Source: Inonotus obliquus
Lineage: Eukaryota > Basidiomycota > Agaricomycetes > Hymenochaetales > Hymenochaetaceae
DNA: 64,000 nt
Direction: 5' to 3'
Assembly (NCBI GenBank): GCA_032164295.1
Contig: JAJHTX010000007.1
Span: forward strand, 1,958,501-2,022,500
A program made the position numbers and the translations under genes. The notes below the pieces were generated by a model. The model made no database searches and was not told the origin of the DNA. It saw only the letters and a list, made by a program, of their open reading frames with translations. This document shows positions 13,261 through 26,818 of this stretch, in pieces. Numbering within the stretch: the first letter of the stretch is position 1; each line of letters starts with the position of its first letter.

Positions 13261-15994
13261 CTATGAGCGAGGCAGGAAGATAGCGAGGAGTATAATAACG
13301 GGCGCGTAGGAGACAAAGAAGACTACTGAGGCAATCCGACATCGTAATCGCCATGAACGAGCCTCTGAAGGCAACAATGCGAATATCATGCGTTAACGTA
13401 AAAATCAACAGAAAGATCCATGAAGCACTCACCTCGTTCGTAAAACGGATCATCCACCAAAACAGCCTTCTCCGTATCAGTCCCGACCATCCGAGTTTCC
13501 GGTATTCTCCAAAAACTCGCGACCCACCAAAGCATAGGGAACAAAAACCCGAACCAAAACGCCCAGGCACCGAACGGCGACCCTTTATCATCATATGACG
13601 AAAATCGCAGAGTCCACCCAACTTCCCGCGGAGGCGGAGGTTTTCGTGGATCTCGCATATGAAACGAGCTCAGACGATCGACTGACGGAGCCCGAGGTGT
13701 TATAATCGCAGAAAGCGGTATTGAAGCCTGAGAGAGCGAACGTCTAGGGAACGCGACGGATGATGTTGTCGAAGGGGTAGTGGAAAATACGCGTGATATA
13801 CGCGATGCGCGCGAAGTCGGTCGTGGAGGCACTGCTTTGCCATCAAGGAGTTGAGACGAGTGAGCAGGTGAACGTGAGCTACCGCGACTGGAGACGGAGT
13901 TCAGGTGTTGTGGAGCTGCGGATGCAGGTCGAGAGAGGTCGGGAGTAGCCATTGGTGACGATAACCGAACACGTTTCCTGCTCTTTTGAGACTGGAAAGA
14001 CTGGAACGAGGAGGGTGCATGCGACGCGCTTGAGTTACGGCGAGGTCCAACTAAAACAATAAATTCAAGATCCACACGCGTGATTCCACTGAAGCAATGA
14101 AGACAGACATACCATTGGCCAAATCTGCCTTCTTAACTTGCTGAGCTCGTGTCTCCGGTGGACTTCCATCTTCAGGATCCTCTGCCTTCCTTTTACCCTT
14201 GCTTTTGGCCGTCTGCGGCGGAGGAGTCAATCCATCTGCTGCTTCCGGCAAGACCCTGGAGCTGTGCTTGGAACCACCCGGTGAGCTACGCGGCGTTGGC
14301 GCAATGACCGACAACGAAGGAGCGTGTAGGTACGACGAAGAACCAGCCGTTTGGTACGTCGAGTCGGAATCTGATTTCTTCATCGGTGTGGTTATAGGTC
14401 GGGAGACATCCCCGTCAGGCTCGGGATTCCCGTTGCTCTCCTCGCGCGAGATAAACTCCTGCAGCTCAGCTGAGTTCCATTCGATCTTGTTCTCGCTTTC
14501 AGAGCGCCTGTGTTGAGGCGCCCCTGCGGCGCCCATAGACTCCGTGTCTAAAATGTTGTCACCAGAGGATTGGGAAGAACTTTTTCTCGCCGCCAGGCTG
14601 GGCGCGAGAGGGTACGACGCAGATTGCGTGACGGTGGTCTGCGGCCTGTCGCTGCGGCCCGGCGCAGACGACGTCAAGGACGATGGCGGCAAGGTGGTAG
14701 TGTACAAGGGTGCAGACGAGAAACGGTTCTCTGAAATATTTGACCTAATAACCTTTCCAATGGGTTTTTTATAGTCGTGGGAAATATGTGGATAGCCCCG
14801 TTTGAAATCATGACTCTCGGCTTTATCCGGCTGTAGTCTTGTTTCTGCTGCCATCCATGGTGCGCCTTGTTCATGGCCATGCATCATCGCATGTTCACCC
14901 AGCGAGAGTCTTAGAATTTCTCGTGATACCTCAGCAGGCCAACCAAACTCTGTAGCTTGCGCCGGATCTGCTACAACTCCTGCAGATGCTGCACGAGCAT
15001 TCCATTCAGCACTCTTTCGTCGAGAGGCACCTCTGACGCTTGTTGTTGTACGTGTAAACGCGGTCTGTAGCCGTTCGGGTACTTCAAAACCGGACACACT
15101 TGCGTGTCTTTTGGAAGACCTCGGTAGATCAGACTTCGCTCGCTTCATTCTACCAACTCTTGAGGGTAGCCGAGGAACGCCCACGCTTGCAAATCGAGAG
15201 GGACCTGCTTTTCTTGGGCTCCGTCTGGGTAGCGACCGAGACCGAGATGTCGTCGTCGTCTTTGGCGTAGAGTGAAACACAGGAGGAGGAAGCGTAGGGA
15301 AGTCAACCGGTGTTAGATGGGCAGGAGATGCTTGTCCAAATGTCCCAGGCGATGGCGAATAGTAGACACTTGTCAGAGTGCTTTGTTGTATATCTGGAGA
15401 CGTATACAACGCTGGAGATGAGCAGGAACAATTCGATGGCCTGAGCGACTCTGAACTTTCAATCGGTTTGGGTGACCAGGACAACACTGCATCTGCACTT
15501 GATCGACGAAAATTAGAGGTGATCACCCTATTCTTGTTAGCTGTATGCGTCCTCCTTGTTGCCATCAGACAAGGACTGTCATCCTGACCGAACGTCGACC
15601 ATCCTGCCCCGAATCCAGAACCCACAGACGCGTAATGCGCAGATTCGTTTGTTGTCGAGGTTTCAACGGATTTCTCGTTCCTCCGCTGTTCTCCACAGTT
15701 GTTCTCCGACTCGGTACTGTCATCGAACTCGTCCTCTTTCTGCGCCTCCGCAACGCGCTCGTGTGATTTGAGGGCCTCTTCGACGGACGCAAAGAGGGCA
15801 CTGAGGTCCGGATATATCTTGCTATCCAGCTCGATATTAGTGTGGTTCTCGGGCGACGCGTCTTCCGCCGATGCATGGGCATAACGCTCCTCATGCCACG
15901 CAAGCTCAGCCTCAACAGACTGAATAGGAGGTGGCCTTTTCGCAACACGATTCGACCTCCCCAAGGAGCGCAGACGTTTCAAGAGCGCGGGCAT
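13261..15994 (-). CDS. Large Ser-rich protein with two C-terminal membrane helices, unknown function
   Basis: Exons 15994-14113, 14050-13433 and 13364-13261 give 867 aa. The first ~700 residues are low complexity, rich in Ser, Pro, Thr and Arg, with many RRxS-type sites that could be phosphorylated, and a basic patch KSKGKRKAEDPEDG. The end is ordered: FGAWAFWFGFLFPMLWWVAS is a first helix, followed by FWRIPETR, an acidic segment, RSWRLRCRIA, and a second helix VVFFVSYAPVIILLAIFLP. The two short introns keep frame and place a stop just after the last helix. The C-terminal pair of helices around a WRIP motif looks like the conserved part. I do not recognise a named family. Confidence 0.8.
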
Positions 15995-16365
15995 ATTGTC
16001 GTGATCTTGAATGAATATAAAATATTTTGTTCGTATGGACGTGTCGGGAGGAATGGAAGTTGGAAACCGTCTATTTCTTCTACGTAAGACGTCGACAAGA
16101 CGAATCGGCCTGTGCGACTCGCAACGCTAACCAGAGCGTCGTTGTTGATGTTGAAGAGACACCACCAGGTGTGGAAAGGGATGTCACACTCAAAGTATCC
16201 CAGTTATGAAATACCATACGGACACGTCGATCACTGCGTCGATCTTCGGGGCTGCGCATACAAGGAGTAACCTCTATTTTTCTTCAACAGTTTCAACCAC
16301 AAGCGATCTAATCACAACAAAAACTCGCTCGGGATTTCAGTCAAATAAAGGCATCTCAAGGCTAC
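15995..16365. other. Short intergenic region
   Basis: It lies upstream of the Ser-rich gene and downstream of the GH20 gene, both on the minus strand. It should carry the Ser-rich promoter. Nothing else was seen. Confidence 0.4.
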
Positions 16366-18784
16366 TTATGAGTCGATGTCACAAGCGCCGGGTCGCAGCG
16401 CACACCACTCGGGTTGCAACGGTATCGCCTTTACCCCGCGCTGCACCATCCTGAATCTTATATCATGCAGACGTGGTAGTGCAAATGATACATTCAAAGC
16501 ATCACCGTTCGACTTCCCACCGCTCCAGAAAACTTCAGCTGCGCTAGCTGCCCGCGGCCAGGCGATAGAATCAAGATTCTCAGGAGAGCTTTGCTCGGAC
16601 CACAACGGTATCTGACCTAAATACGGCACGGAACATACGGTTTATCAACAATGAACGGTTGTCAGACACTTCAAGCCAGAGTGACGCATATAGACGCACC
16701 TCCGAGGACCAGAGTGCTCTCCTCTTCTGTTAGATTGGCGAGTGGATCGAAAGAATATATCTGGCGAACAACGAAAGGGTTATCAGCGTTCATTTCGCGG
16801 CTATCATTCTCGGTCTGTAACAGGACATACCTTTTGCCATGTTTTGAACGGGTCGCACCAGCTATTACTGTCCTTTGGTGTTCATTGTGACTTCCGAGTT
16901 GGTATATATAACGACCCTACCCAGGTACGTCATTCCCAAGCCATCCTCCGCCTCCACAGTCCTTAAATAAATCGTTAGCTTCAACTAGTTTAATCAGCAA
17001 AACACTGTACCAGATAGAAATAATCCGAAGGCTGGTGAATTACTCTGTAACCTCTCGAAGTCACATTCTTTGCGTCTTGGGACGAGATCCAGACACTGGC
17101 TGACAGATGTAAAGATTAACAAGTATCTCGGAAGAGATGTGCTTACACTGCAATGGTCGAGTTTGGCAAGGTGGTATTATGCCTCAGTATCATATCTATC
17201 CAAGTTTCAGCTTCGGGTTCACCGACCACCAAGAGTTTTAATGATACCATCACCTTCTTTAACAATCGGAGTCTTCCCCTGCCTCCTGATCACAGCATGT
17301 GTAGCATGCAAGAAGTTATCAAGAGCTTCATCCAAATTCATCCCCGCATTCTTCAAGTCCTCCTGCGTCTGTACATCTTGCGCGTAACAATTCGTGTTGA
17401 CTTCATCTCCTCCAGTACTGAAGAGCGTCGATCGGAATTTGGAAGAGACAGAAGAGACGAGTTCGACTGAGAATTCAATTGTTGCGGGTGATGCGAGACG
17501 TAGCTGGCCGGCGGGAGGTTCTGGGCTTTGCTTTGAGCCGTGATGCTTAGTAGTCCACTAAGGAGACTTACCGTTAGCAAATTCGGACCATGGCGTAGCC
17601 AGGTAGCAAGCAACATGCTCAGGATGTGAGAGACCCACGGCAGTCTCATGTCCCGGAGTATCTAATTCCTAAGAGCAGTCAACTCCGTACGCTGAAATAA
17701 CCGCAAATGGCTCACAAGGACGACATCAATTCCTCGCTACAAGCGAAAAATCACGAATGGGTTTCAGACAAGCCCGCAAACAAATTTAAGGGACATACCA
17801 CTGCAGCGTAATTGATGATATCCGCAACGTCATTCTCGGAATATACTCGATCCATCGAATACGCTCCCATCTGCGCCAGCTCAGGAAAGACGGACACTTC
17901 TAGGGGGAAGCTATGACTATCCACCACATGCCAGTACAACGTGTTCATCTAGAGATTCGAGTCAGTGCACTATCACTGATTAATCAGTCCGAATGGAAAG
18001 GCGGAGATGGGGTGGGCATGAAGGTATGTACCTTTACCCAGCTCATCGCGTCCAACGTGCGTTTGATATCTGAGATGGGATAACTGAAAAAAGTCGATGT
18101 CATATAGAACGCATGCTAGGCAATATGACAGAATATACGCACAAATTCCGCGATGTATCGAGACTGAATCCTCGGTACGGCTGCAAAGACCCATACATGA
18201 TCTCAAGCCAAAATCAGAACCGAGGCAGAAGAACATACAAAAGCAGGGGCATCTTCAATGTGAAGCGGCATGTCTACCGCATAGACCTGTCCAGCGAATG
18301 TGTACCACAGTTGTTCAAAAGTTGTCAATCCACGGAGTAATCCGAGGGTAGTAGCTGCCTCCAGAGTCGCATCATTTCCATCCGCAGGGACGCTCAAAGC
18401 GTAACTCTCGTTTCTTTGATCCAAAGGCCGTATTGCCTCTTCAGAAACACCCTTTATTTGCAACTTACTCTTACCATATTGTAAGAGCCGGATTCGCAAG
18501 GAATGCAAAGTCTTGGACGTATTGAATGCCCTGCTATCATTTGCCCCGCGCCCAACAACAAGTCTCCCAAGATTATCATCGAAGAGTCTCGTCGCGGTGC
18601 GATCCAAAGCATCGATAAGATCTTTCGGAATCGTAGAAAGCTCCGAGATGATAGTAAAATTTCCAGATAAAAGTAGGGTCTCTTGTCCACTTGAAACTGT
18701 ATTCGGGATTGGCCATATAGCAAGCACGCTTCCTATTGCTGTAAGGAGCTGCAGAAGACAAGCAAGAGGTATCAGAGCGGCCAT
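16366..18784 (-). CDS. Secreted beta-N-acetylhexosaminidase (GH20)
   Basis: Cleaves terminal GlcNAc/GalNAc from chitin oligomers or glycans, normally secreted or wall-bound. Exons 18784-18239, 18180-18143, 18083-18032, 17948-17799, 17736-17716, 17668-17572, 17520-17254, 17195-17147, 17095-17011, 16961-16929, 16872-16831, 16760-16700, 16616-16366 give 563 aa. A signal peptide ends near the Ala of SVLA. The GH20 core starts at PYRGFSLDTSRNF and continues with MSWVKMNTLYWHVVDSHSFP and LDTPGH. The catalytic Asp-Glu pair is D340-E341 in FSTGGDEVN, used in substrate-assisted catalysis. GGGGWLGND and WSEQSSPENLD complete the active site. An ATG seven codons upstream (18805) is also possible; 18784 gives the cleaner signal peptide. 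One exon is only 21 nt. Confidence 0.95.
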
Positions 18785-19089
18785 GGTACAGATAGTTGAA
18801 GTCATCAGTCACATTTTCTGTAGATCCCTTACATTTGTTATTCGTCGCGGGCCGCGAGCGGTGGGACCACGTCGATACGAACAGCACCGCAAGAATTCAG
18901 GCAGGTCATCAGACACCTTCACCCAGATATAAGTAGAACGAAGTATCATAACCTTATAACTTTGAGCGTCGAGAACCACCAGCTCTCGAGTCTAGTCAAC
19001 AGAGATGTAGAGATGTGTTGGAGACAGCATATGGCATCATTGAAAAAATATGCGGTTGCAATAACGATAAGGCAGAAGCCAGCGAACTT

Positions 19090-22000
19090 CTATGTGCTGA
19101 AAGTAAAGACTGCATCGCGGATATGCACCCGGACGCTTCTATCTGAAGGCCATGTGAAATGAACCAATTTCAGAGATTCCTCCACTGTCATGCCTGCTAC
19201 AAGGTGGATATCAGACTCAACTGCATGTACATAACATGGAGAAACGAACCGTTGTCCTGCAGTACGAAACCGAGTGTTTTGTACGGTTCGGAACCACTCC
19301 GTCCTTGTCGCGGAGGAGCTCCGGGGTGAAAGAAGCTCGCGAAACTCGAGCCAACCTTCCACACGAGAAGCACACTTTCTTCGACTGACAATGTGACCAT
19401 CCTTCGACCATCTGGCGAGAAGCTTATACCTGTGAGCCGCTTGCGGTGTCCTTCGAGAACATACAAACGTGTGGCGGTCTTAAGATCGTACATGATAACG
19501 GCACCTTCGTTCGTGCCGACAGCAAGCCGCTGACTGCCGGCATGGAAGTCAAGAGTAGGGAACCTACAAGAGTGGCGTGAGGTAATCGGATGTCTTTCCG
19601 GATGCGGATGATAAAGTTACTGACGTCTGCACGACCAATGCGATAATCTCCGTAACAGAGTCTAGGACAGCCTCCCGCTCAGCGTTTTGGCCCGGATCCA
19701 AGGATTTTACCACTGCTTCCATCAGTCGAGGTAGATTCGGATATAAAACCAGTGGTTTCTAAACTCAGCGGTGAGGACGTATTACACTCGGCATTCCTTG
19801 TGCGCACCTTTCGAATCAGAAATGCAATTATCTGTAGCACTGACTTGCTGTATTCGATTGATCTGGGATGGAGGATATCCAGTGATAAGGTCGTGACGAA
19901 TAGAGGACTATTGCTCGAGGCAATATGCAGAACAGCCATGCGCGCATATGGTCCAGGATTCCTTACAGATATCGCATCCTTACGGGACGTTGTCGCAAGA
20001 ACGAAGAGAGATCGGAGTGCATCCATGGAGTCAAAGTACTGTTGCCAAATTTCAAAACCGCGAGAACATAAATCGATAGCGAGCACCCGGTGTGGCGAAG
20101 TAGCATCGTTAAAGTAAATCATGACGGACTTTGCGACGTCGGCAAGTGTCCTGATTGCAAGTTAGTCATCTGGGTGGCTAAATATCAATCTACTCACGTC
20201 GATGATAATAACGCGTATCTCTCAATCGCAATATTTCCGCATATGCTGAGTGCTAGAGCCGCTTTTGTAGACTGTCTCTGATCCTCAGGAAGTAGGCAAG
20301 GCACTGTTGACAATCAGTCAACACCGACAGAATAAGAGTTCCATGCTGCATACACTTATGTCGCCATTTCTCCGCCACCATACTGATACAATCGTCCGGA
20401 AGCCTAGAGACCTCATTTTCAAAGAGTTGCTTCGCCGCAGATCGAACGTCGCTAGCTGCAGGATGGTCGTCAAGGAAAGACGCATCTAGATTACCATCCG
20501 ACAACACTCACATTCTGATTCATTCCAGTAGTACGCCAAAGTGGCCAAATTCGGTGCATGGTACGTGGTTCCTACAACTGATGGTAGCATCACCGTATAG
20601 AATGATAGTAAATTGCTCGCAGTGGCTTGGTATGCTGCTAGTTTGAAAAGGGAAGTTAAGCGACGATAGATTATAGATGACCCAAATACCAACTTTCCGT
20701 TGTCGACAATGCGCTAAGAAGCACAACAATGGTCAGCAGACGGGTAGCAGTAACTTCCGGTGAGATTTGCCAGATTTCCTGACTCGAGTCTAGGAAAAAT
20801 GACTGGAAACTGTGTTGAGTACTGGAAAGGTCCTCAGTCGAGCGTAGTGCAAGAATGTAGGATAATCCTTACTCATACGACCCGACAACCACATTGCTTC
20901 TGGTTCGCCCTGACCCGATGAAATTGGCCAACAAACGATCCACTTGCTCGTCCAAACAAGGCGTGTGGAGTATTGCTAACAGAGCCTTCAAGCTGTCGGT
21001 GCCGACCCGTTCTGAAGATTTCACCCCAACACTATGCGCATAGACTACTGGAATTAGAGTACCATCCGCGAATGATCAGGGGACCAACTTACCATCAAGA
21101 ATGGCTCCAATGTCAAAAACAGACATTGGGGCTACGAGTTCCGTGTCATTAATAAAACAGAAACTAGATTAGCACAGTACGAACGTGGGTCACCATGAGC
21201 AAAAGATCTATTCAGATGCGTGACCGAGTCGGAGCGTTTGTCCTCAATATCTCTGTTAAGAACGCATGAGGCTCAGCGGCAAGGAATTTTAGAACATGAG
21301 CTCCTCACGAGATATACCAATTCCCTTGCGCAAGCATTTCAGCAGCCTTCTCCGTAGTCATGGACCGTCGAAGTTCTCCGGTCTTGACGTCCCAAAGCCG
21401 TGTCCGACCATCTACGTAGAAGAGCACCAGGTTGTCCGAGCCAATGCAAATCGTTTGAAGCGGAGCGGGCGAGCCGGGAATGAGATACATACTAAAAGGC
21501 TAGAGTAAGTAAAATACCAAGTGAAAGAGGAAACCTGCTCACAAACTCAAGCTATCAACAGCTATAACAGCAATAGTACCATCACCAGAAACGCACAGGC
21601 AACAGCCACGCAGTCGACCCGCATCCTCGTCCTCCAGATAAATGATATGAGCGAGAGATTCCATAAACAGAATCCATCGAGCCTGGAGTTTCAGCGTACT
21701 GATTTGTGATGCTGTAAGACCAGTTATGCAAAGGACATAAATTCCCTTACGCGAGGTCCCAAAAGTTTATTGAGCCATCATCACCACCTCCCACCACTAA
21801 ACGCTGTCCAGTGCCGGCATTTGTAAAAGTAAACAGACTCAAAATAGCACAGTCGACGATTTCGGGATCTAGTTCAAGCCTAACATCTTCTGGGCTCGAG
21901 AGCCCACTGATAGACGTCTTGCTCAGATACCCATCATCTAACCTCACCTCAGTGGAAACCGATACGACAGCAAAAAAAATTGTCTCACCGAAGCCGATAA

Positions 22001-24142
22001 CGATAGTCGCCAGCTCAATAGGCAAGACAGACGTAATTCGCCGGTCTGATGACAATTCGACAGGCTTGGGCCTTGCGGCAGACCAGACAGGTGACCGCTT
22101 TTCGAGAGTTAAACCACCAGAGGAGTCCCAAGAAAGAGGTGTGATTTGTTGATTGTCCGCGTTCATTGTTAGGATAAACTTATGTTGGCATCTGTGCTGG
22201 GTAGAGTCGACAATCGATCCGCTAGACAGAGGTATGGATGAAGCTAGGCTTGTCCTTCAAGGGTAATTAAGGGACCATTGCCTTCTCAGAAGTGACGAGA
22301 CGTACGTCGTATGGACTGGTTTCCCTTCAACAGACTCGGAGCTTTCATTTGACGCAGGATCAGGTAAACTGTACGCGTCGATCCTATCCTGAATCAAGTG
22401 GTAGGTAATCCATGCACGGATCTAGAATAGAGTAGAACGCACATAAAAATTGAGCTCAATGGTATTCTCATCAACCACATCAGCACGGTTCAGAGACATC
22501 TGCAATGGAATGATGCTTCGCAAGGTGATCTTGGCGTCGTGCACGGTAAATGCCTTTCGTCGAAATTGATACATGGATGAGCAATACGTTTGAAACGTGG
22601 TTATAAAGTGCTTACGAGCAACTCCACCGAGGACCAGGTTACGCCCACGAGTGACTTGTCGACTTGTCTAATGTCTGTACCCCTCGGTTTTGCTGTTAAA
22701 GGGAGCTTACCGAGCATAGTGGGGACCCTTGCTTCAATCCTTGCAGCTGAGATGTCGTAGCGTACAGTAATTGTGGAGCGCACCGGAATTATGCGAGGAA
22801 TCAACACGAGTGACCGAACGAAGAATGCGCCCTCTCGGTCAGTTTGGTAAACCTTGAGAGCATCTGAAGCTCATGAATAAGTGATGCCCCAATCGAATCT
22901 GAGATAGTTTACGAACGAGATGGATCATCAGGACCTACTGTGAAACCCTCTGCGCATCCCTCGAAAATAAAATCACCGATTTTGGACAGTAAAGTCTCGC
23001 CAAATTCATTTTCACTGGGGTTGAGGAGTTCATGGATCACTATCCGTGCCCTATCGTGCGATTCACGTCCGTCAGGTGCGATAGTACGATCGTCCGCTTC
23101 TCCCATCGTTACTACAAGGACCTCCTAAGGAACAATAAGCACCCGATCTGACTGTGAAGATGAAATCGCTAACATCGTACAGACGGATGGCATACAGCGA
23201 GCACCATCTCCACAGCACCTGAGATCCCGTTCCCTGAGACATTACCAAGCTCTTGAAAGCGGGAGGTACAGAGCCTGGTTCCGCGGATGCGATACACGAT
23301 CCGTCTATACCCTTGAATAGAGATACCTTCCTACATTATCCAAGTCACTAGATAGGAAAAACACATTGAACGATAACGAACCCGGATTTCTGCAGGGATA
23401 CAACGAGCTCTTCCTCTGGCAAAACAGTTAGGGCAACAATGGCATGCTGAAGTCCAAAGTCTCGAGGCAAAACGCGTGTTCGTAAGGCTAGTCGTTTTCG
23501 ATAGCTTCCTGCGTTGCTTGGACCCAGTGTCGGAGAAGTTGGAGGTGAAAGTACCGTTGAGGACGACTCAACGGAAGCAATGGAACGAGAATCGTCAAAT
23601 CGACGGAAATGCGGCTCATACGGAGAAAGAGATGCCCTGGGTGATCTATCTTTCTTTTCTTTCACGGCCCTTTCTGATATCATTCCTTTCATCCGCTCCT
23701 GCTCATCCTCGAAGTCTACGAAATTCTTAGGTGCTTCCGCTTGTTCTTTCGATAAACCCGAGACAGCGCGCGATTTGGACAAGGGTACAGCGAGGTTTGT
23801 CCTGGATCCCATCGGGGAAACATTGCGCGAGCGGGCAAGAGAGAGGTGGGTGGGAATCTTAGAAGATACACGAGTTGTCTCGCTACTAGCAGAGAAGCGT
23901 CGTTTGCGTATTGTCAACTTTCGGCGAGGGATTCTTGAAAAGTCGGGGTGGAAGACATAGACACTGCCATCAGAACATCCTACGGCAGCGCCCCAAAGAG
24001 GCTTCCTGGACAATTCATCCAGATCCGCGTCACTTTCCAGGTCTTCGAGTCCCCAAGATGCGAGGACTGTAGACTCTGGAACAATCGCCGATATGAATTG
24101 ATCTTTCGCCTGGAAGGATAGCGCAAGATTCAAGCTCGCCAT
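19090..24142 (-). CDS. WDR7 / rabconnectin-3-beta-like WD40 protein
   Basis: A long multi-exon gene, with more than a dozen introns. The last exon is 19196-19090 and the previous one ends at 19250; other boundaries were read only in part. The N-terminal exon encodes a WD-type segment with GAAVGCSDGSVYVFHP. Mid-parts include RLVVGGGDDGSINFWDL and LVLFYVDGRTRLWDVKTGEL, then a helical region with NPGPYARMAVLHIASS. The C-terminus has a full WD repeat (YVLEGHRKRLTGISFSPDGR) and VWKVGSSFASFFHP, which I associate with the WDR7 family. Those proteins bind the V-ATPase and assist its assembly. The start at 24142 is the first ATG before a WD segment; the frame stays open upstream to about 24255 without a better ATG. 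Confidence 0.85.
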
Positions 24143-24391
24143 CTTAGTTGTGTCTTGTACGTACAGTAGAAAACACGTAGCCTTCAGCGGTGAGAGGCGA
24201 GAAATTCGATGCAGCAAAGGTTGATAGTTGCTACAGCGCCAAATATCGAAGAGTATGCATAGTCATGGTTTGGTTGGAAGCAAGGAAGGAGTATGAAGGT
24301 CACGCGTATGCGCAACAACGCGTCTGGCGGTGCGGCGAACGCGCTCTTTACTTTTGACCTTCATGGTCATGTCGTGACGGCAACGCTCTGA
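24143..24391. promoter_or_regulatory. Divergent promoter region
   Basis: These 249 bp separate the starts of the WD40 gene (-) and the small charged protein gene (+), so both promoters must lie here or overlap the genes. No specific site could be assigned by eye. Confidence 0.4.
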
Positions 24392-25710
24392 ATGAACATC
24401 AGCTGGACTTCCGATGACTCCTCAAGCTATATACAGTACGATGATGACTCAGAGGCAGACCAGGGCACGGATGCGAGGAACTCATTGCAAGAAGAACCCG
24501 ATCGACCTCCGAGACGCAGTGGCCTACTTGCCATCGATGATTCCGATTTCCAGGCGCTAATAGAGATACTTGGCACGGACGGAGATAGAGTCAGCTTGAA
24601 TGTCAGGCAGGAAGCAGGAAATAGGGCGCCGGTCGAGCGGCGGTCAACGCAAGATAACCAACCTAACGACAGAACGCCCATGGTGGCTCGTGACGGTCGC
24701 AATTCGAGAAAAGTTACGCCTTCAAGGGCAGATGTTCATGAATCACCAAGAATCTCTCCGAAAACTGCTAGAGAGCCTTTCTCTTCCATCCGCCAGGCGT
24801 CGAATCGAGCTACAACTCCGCCTAACTATGGGACGCGTAATCATATGCGGCAAACCTCGCCCACCGCTGTCTATATTGAACGTGCTCCTAGAACCTCGAA
24901 TCTAGCTCCATTGGGAACAGCTGAGCCCATGACTTCGAATCAGAGCCCAAGACTAAAGGTAAGTTGGTGTTCGACATCTGTAGTCAAGTTATTCTGAAAT
25001 GAGCTTTCAGGCAAACAACGGTTTCACGCAGTCCAAACAGCAGCTTGGAACATCTTTGACGAATGCCAAAGACGAAATTGCAGATTTGAGAATTAGACTG
25101 CAGGTTCTGAAGAACGAGGTCAAGGAATTTGCGCCGCACCTTTATTCAAGGGCGTTTGACACCTCTGATCCCAATCAGCATCAGTCCGCCGGCACAAACA
25201 ACCTTCTCTCGGGTCAAACGCAACGTCCTAACGCAAAGGGCAAGGAGAAGGCCGCCATGCCCAGCCTCTTTTTGAACGGCGATCGAAGAAAGTCTGGGGA
25301 CGGTATTTCTTCTCTGTCCGAAGAGGAGGCAAAGAATGCGCTTGCTGTAAGCTTCTGAGCTATTGACTATTGACTACTAAGTCTAAAGCTGTCAACAGAA
25401 CGTTTGCACGATGTTAGGTCTTCATCCATCAGAATTAACTACACCTTTCTCGCGGAATAATTCCCCTGATCCTCTTGCGCCTCCATCCAATCTCCCTGAC
25501 ATGATACGTGCCATGAAACTCGTGTCTGATTTAGACGAATTGGTCTGGAGACGTAATGCAGACACTCGTGATTATCAACCTGGGCCTTCGAGAAGTCGGC
25601 CATCATATAACATATACGACGAAGAGAACATCCAGGCCATCTTGGACCGCGTGCGTCTATGGGAGCGAACGGCTAGGTCTCGGGCTGGACGTCGTACTGA
25701 TCACCACTAA
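24392..25710 (+). CDS. Charged, partly coiled-coil protein of unknown function
   Basis: Exons 24392-24958, 25011-25346 and 25399-25710 give 404 aa, with phase-0 introns. The first third is acidic and disordered. The second exon holds a probable coiled coil, ANAKDEIADLRIRLQVLKNE in character, starting near residue 200. The third exon holds helical stretches, PDMIRAMKLVSDLDELVWRR and YNIYDEENIQAILDRVRLWE. It ends in basic residues and two histidines. No enzyme motif is present. The start is the first ATG after the divergent promoter. I do not recognise the family; a scaffold or adaptor role would be a guess. Confidence 0.75.
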
Positions 25711-26818
25711 TATGGCATGTACGTCAACTGGGCTCTCGTGAAACGCATGCGATTCAGCATAAGAACGAGTTGCTGCTGCTGCTGCTATTGGGGACTCCAA
25801 GCATCATGCTCGCCACCTGACCGGCTCGGTCCATTCGAGGTGACCAGAATATACCTGGACAGGCCTGTACGTGGAATGCCTCGTTTGCCTTCTGGTGAAC
25901 TGACCTTGAGCGTTCAGAATTGAAAAACAGGACTGGCAATCGTGACCTCGGGGTGGACATCTGCATGATGGACACGCACTGTTGAGTAATTACCACAGTA
26001 CAATGCACTTATTAGACTGGAGTTCTGATCAAAACCAAGTCTGTATAGTATTCCTCTCTTCTGTCATCGACCACGATGGAATTTGGTGAGTTTCTACACT
26101 TTATTGTCATGGGAATACAGCTCGCTCATAAGCGTTTCAATCACATAGTATAGGTCGCCCGCACTCACTTTGAGTTCCTATTGTTGTAGTATAACTGATC
26201 GAGACCAATTTACCTCCGTTTTGTTGACGCGTGTTGGTCCGGCACGTGCACAGATCGATGATCTGTTCTTAACCTTAAGTTCTTTTTGTTCTGTCGCGGT
26301 GTAACAATGATGCATCCATAACGCTTAATTCTTCAGAAGACCTGGTTTCCATGCCAAGACAAGCCACACCCACAAATGAAAGGGCCATGGCTTTCTGTGA
26401 AATACCACAGTCTCTCGGTCTCCGCTAACTACCCTATTCTGACACTCATCTTACACACAACAACACGCCCTTTTGTCTCAACTGCTTCTCGCGCTCGAGT
26501 TGTTGTGTTGATAGGTGTGCCCACTCTTCGCGCTTATTGTCATATCTAGCCACTGTAGTCTCACAGATGCAAGAACAACGAGCTTGCGATACAGAACGAG
26601 TGCGGTGCAACTGTGGAGGAAGAGTATAATAACATGGGGACGGCGCTGGTTTCCAGTATTTTTCAAGTGCTCATATTACCCTGCACTGCTGCTGCTGAAA
26701 GAGCCTGGAGCTCTCCGATAGCCTAATATCCTTTGTGATCTCTATCGCCCCACTCACGTCCATTACGAGTCACGACTCAAAACGACCCACGAAACTAGTA
26801 ACGAGACGACTTACAATC
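25711..26818. other. Intergenic region with no supported gene
   Basis: About 1.1 kb. Short frames occur, for example 25717-25923, with a small CTG/GCT run near 25770-25785. None shows splice-consistent coding. It should include the promoter of the small membrane protein at 26819. Confidence 0.4.
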
